Shown piece after piece: positions 63,178 through 64,000 of a stretch of 64,000 nt of DNA. The stretch comes from Bacillus testis (GTDB lineage: Bacteria; Bacillota; Bacilli; Bacillales; DSM-1321): assembly GCF_001243895.1 (NCBI RefSeq), contig NZ_LN851186.1, positions 2,257,300 to 2,321,299 of the forward strand, written 5' to 3'. The translations under genes were made by a program, and so were the position numbers. The notes under the pieces were generated by a model, which was not told where the DNA came from, made no database searches, and saw nothing but the letters and a program-made list of their open reading frames with translations. The first letter of the stretch is position 1. Each line of letters opens with the position of its first letter.

Positions 63178-63214
63178 AAAAAGGCTTGGAACCACTCGGG
63201 CTCCAAGCCTTTTA
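63178..63214 (-). terminator. Terminator of the yjcZ-like gene
   Basis: AAAGGCTTGGA / TCCAAGCCTTT, an 11-bp perfect stem with an 11-base loop, followed by TTGCAG after TTTTT on the minus strand. Confidence 0.85.
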
Positions 63215-63228
63215 TTCAGCCTATGCTG

Positions 63229-63432
63229 TTAACAGCCGCAATTTCCGCCACCATAACCGCCGCCATATCCTCCACAGAAGGAAGCGCCGATGATAATCAA
63301 GAGGATGAATAGTACAACGATCAGAGCAAAGCTTCCTCCGCCCCAGCCGCAGCCGCCGCCATACCCACCGCAGCCGCCACCGTAACCGCCACCGTATCCA
63401 AATCCTGTACAACATCCATCGTATCCATACAT
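63229..63432 (-). CDS. YjcZ-family Gly/Tyr-rich sporulation peptide with Cys-rich ends
   Basis: 67 residues. The Gly/Tyr/Cys-rich head ([20 protein letters not shown]) is followed by the family core [19 protein letters not shown], a single TM helix. Family members normally end soon after this helix, but here a second Gly-rich tail [15 protein letters not shown] follows. YjcZ/SscA-type peptides are made late in sporulation and can be spore-associated. GAGGAGTGAAAAAAT precedes the ATG. The six cysteines suggest cross-linking. Confidence 0.85.
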   Translation of the reverse strand: MYGYDGCCTGFGYGGGYGGGCGGYGGGCGWGGGSFALIVVLFILLIIIGASFCGGYGGGYGGGNCGC

Positions 63433-63850
63433 ATTTTTTCACTCCTCAAAGTTTCTTTGAACTTGTTACTACATTGATACTTTATGAAGGAGGGCTTGTG
63501 TCTGCATGTGCATTCGCCTATTTTTTCGAAAAAGCCGATTTTTAGCAATTCTGCATTCCGGTAAAGTTACGAGGGGACAGCGGATTAGGCGGGATGGCGG
63601 AGTGCGTCTCATTTATTTAGCTTCCCCTTTATAAAAGAGTATTTCTTCTTTGCTTTTTAATGAACTGAAAAATTATAATGAAGATACAATGAAACATTGA
63701 TCGGCCAGGATTCTTCTCTACGCTGATCATTCGTTGAATCAATCTTTGTTCTTCCTGCCGCTTGATTTTTTCTCTTATACTTCTTAAGCTTAAATAAGAA
63801 TCCTAGCGGCAGAAACGGGCTAAATAAACACAAGAAATCGGGGAATAGAC
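63433..63850. other. Intergenic region, nothing recognised
   Basis: About 420 bases between divergent genes. AT-rich, with presumably both promoters. A minus-strand open frame at 63657-63902 has no ribosome site and overlaps the lipoprotein start, so it is not called. Confidence 0.35.
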
Positions 63851-64000
63851 GTGAACAAACAACTAAAGCGGATATCGGCATTGCTGGCGGCAACATTGGC
63901 ATTTGCCGGCTGCAGCTATTACTTAAGCAACGCCTATCAAGCCCAAAAAAAACAACGAGGACATGAAACTGTCTACGATCGCATTCAAGCAGGCAAATCA
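63851..64000 (+). CDS. Lipoprotein, N-terminal part (runs off window)
   Basis: A GTG start after CGGGGAATAGAC opens a frame to the window end (50 residues seen). The signal LKRISALLAATLAFAGC has lipobox FAGC with the lipidated cysteine at residue 21. The visible mature part SYYLSNAYQAQKKQRGHETV is polar. No family can be named from this fragment. Confidence 0.6.
   Translation, partial: MNKQLKRISALLAATLAFAGCSYYLSNAYQAQKKQRGHETVYDRIQAGKS

Noticed and set aside
63657-63902. An 81-residue minus-strand frame
   Set aside because: No ribosome site; it overlaps the start and signal peptide of the plus-strand lipoprotein gene.

Overview
This window is a chromosomal segment of a low-to-moderate GC, spore-forming member of the Bacillaceae. 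The evidence is the gene content and order. odhAB and a MoxR/VWA pair (yojN/yojO) lie on one side. A block matching the Bacillus subtilis yod/yoz region (yodJ, deoD, ctpA, yozD, yodN, yozE, kamA, ablB, yodQRST) lies on the other. Spore-type genes are also present: a SleB-like hydrolase, a GerT-like protein and a YjcZ-like peptide. Shine-Dalgarno sequences are strong and TTG/GTG starts are common. No rRNA, tRNA, prophage, insertion sequence or CRISPR array was seen. Most genes are on the minus strand.

Layout. 0.1-9.6 kb: adhE with a Rex-like operator, an APH-type kinase, a hemolysin III-like membrane protein, an LCP-family lipoprotein, a UPF1-like helicase and a SleB/LysM cell-wall hydrolase. 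9.9-14.1 kb: odhAB. 14.5-21.7 kb: a YrrT-like methyltransferase, a polysaccharide deacetylase, a Ca2+-type P-ATPase, a polytopic M23 peptidase and a membrane-anchored glucosaminidase. 22.1-28.9 kb: a methionine operon (metI-like, yitJ-like, metH) behind a SAM-I riboswitch with its terminator. 29-38.5 kb: mscL with a zinc-ribbon tail, PAP2, yojO/yojN, dapF, carbonic anhydrase, several small proteins and a MATE exporter. 38.5-42.9 kb: an Hsp20 protein with its ribosome site buried in an 18-bp hairpin, a GerT-like protein, a split DUF1835/DUF3658 pair and a CAP-domain secreted protein with eleven 11-residue repeats. 43-47.9 kb: a beta-propeller protein, a two-component system and a YtkA-like lipoprotein in series, then two small zinc-ribbon proteins and a gene remnant. 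48-54.7 kb: a CobW-type GTPase, ctpA, yodJ, deoD, yozD, yodN and yozE. 54.8-62.9 kb: the kam locus. 63.2-64 kb: a YjcZ-like peptide and the start of a lipoprotein gene.

The kam locus (yodT-yodS-yodR-yodQ-ablB-kamR-kamA-yokU) is the most coherent system here. KamA and AblB make N6-acetyl-beta-lysine; an aminotransferase, a two-subunit CoA-transferase and an M20 deacylase could process it further. A sigma-54 activator gene sits immediately upstream of kamA, and a good -24/-12 sigma-54 promoter lies between the two, so kamA-yokU looks separately switchable from the upstream genes.

The main unexplained structure is a dispersed repeat of about 50-120 bp, found in six intergenic places. Every copy lies just beyond the 3' end of a gene. 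The copies share the core TTAGCGCCAGTTAGAATGGG, and in two of them the ends can pair. A second is the hairpin that sequesters the Hsp20 gene's ribosome site.
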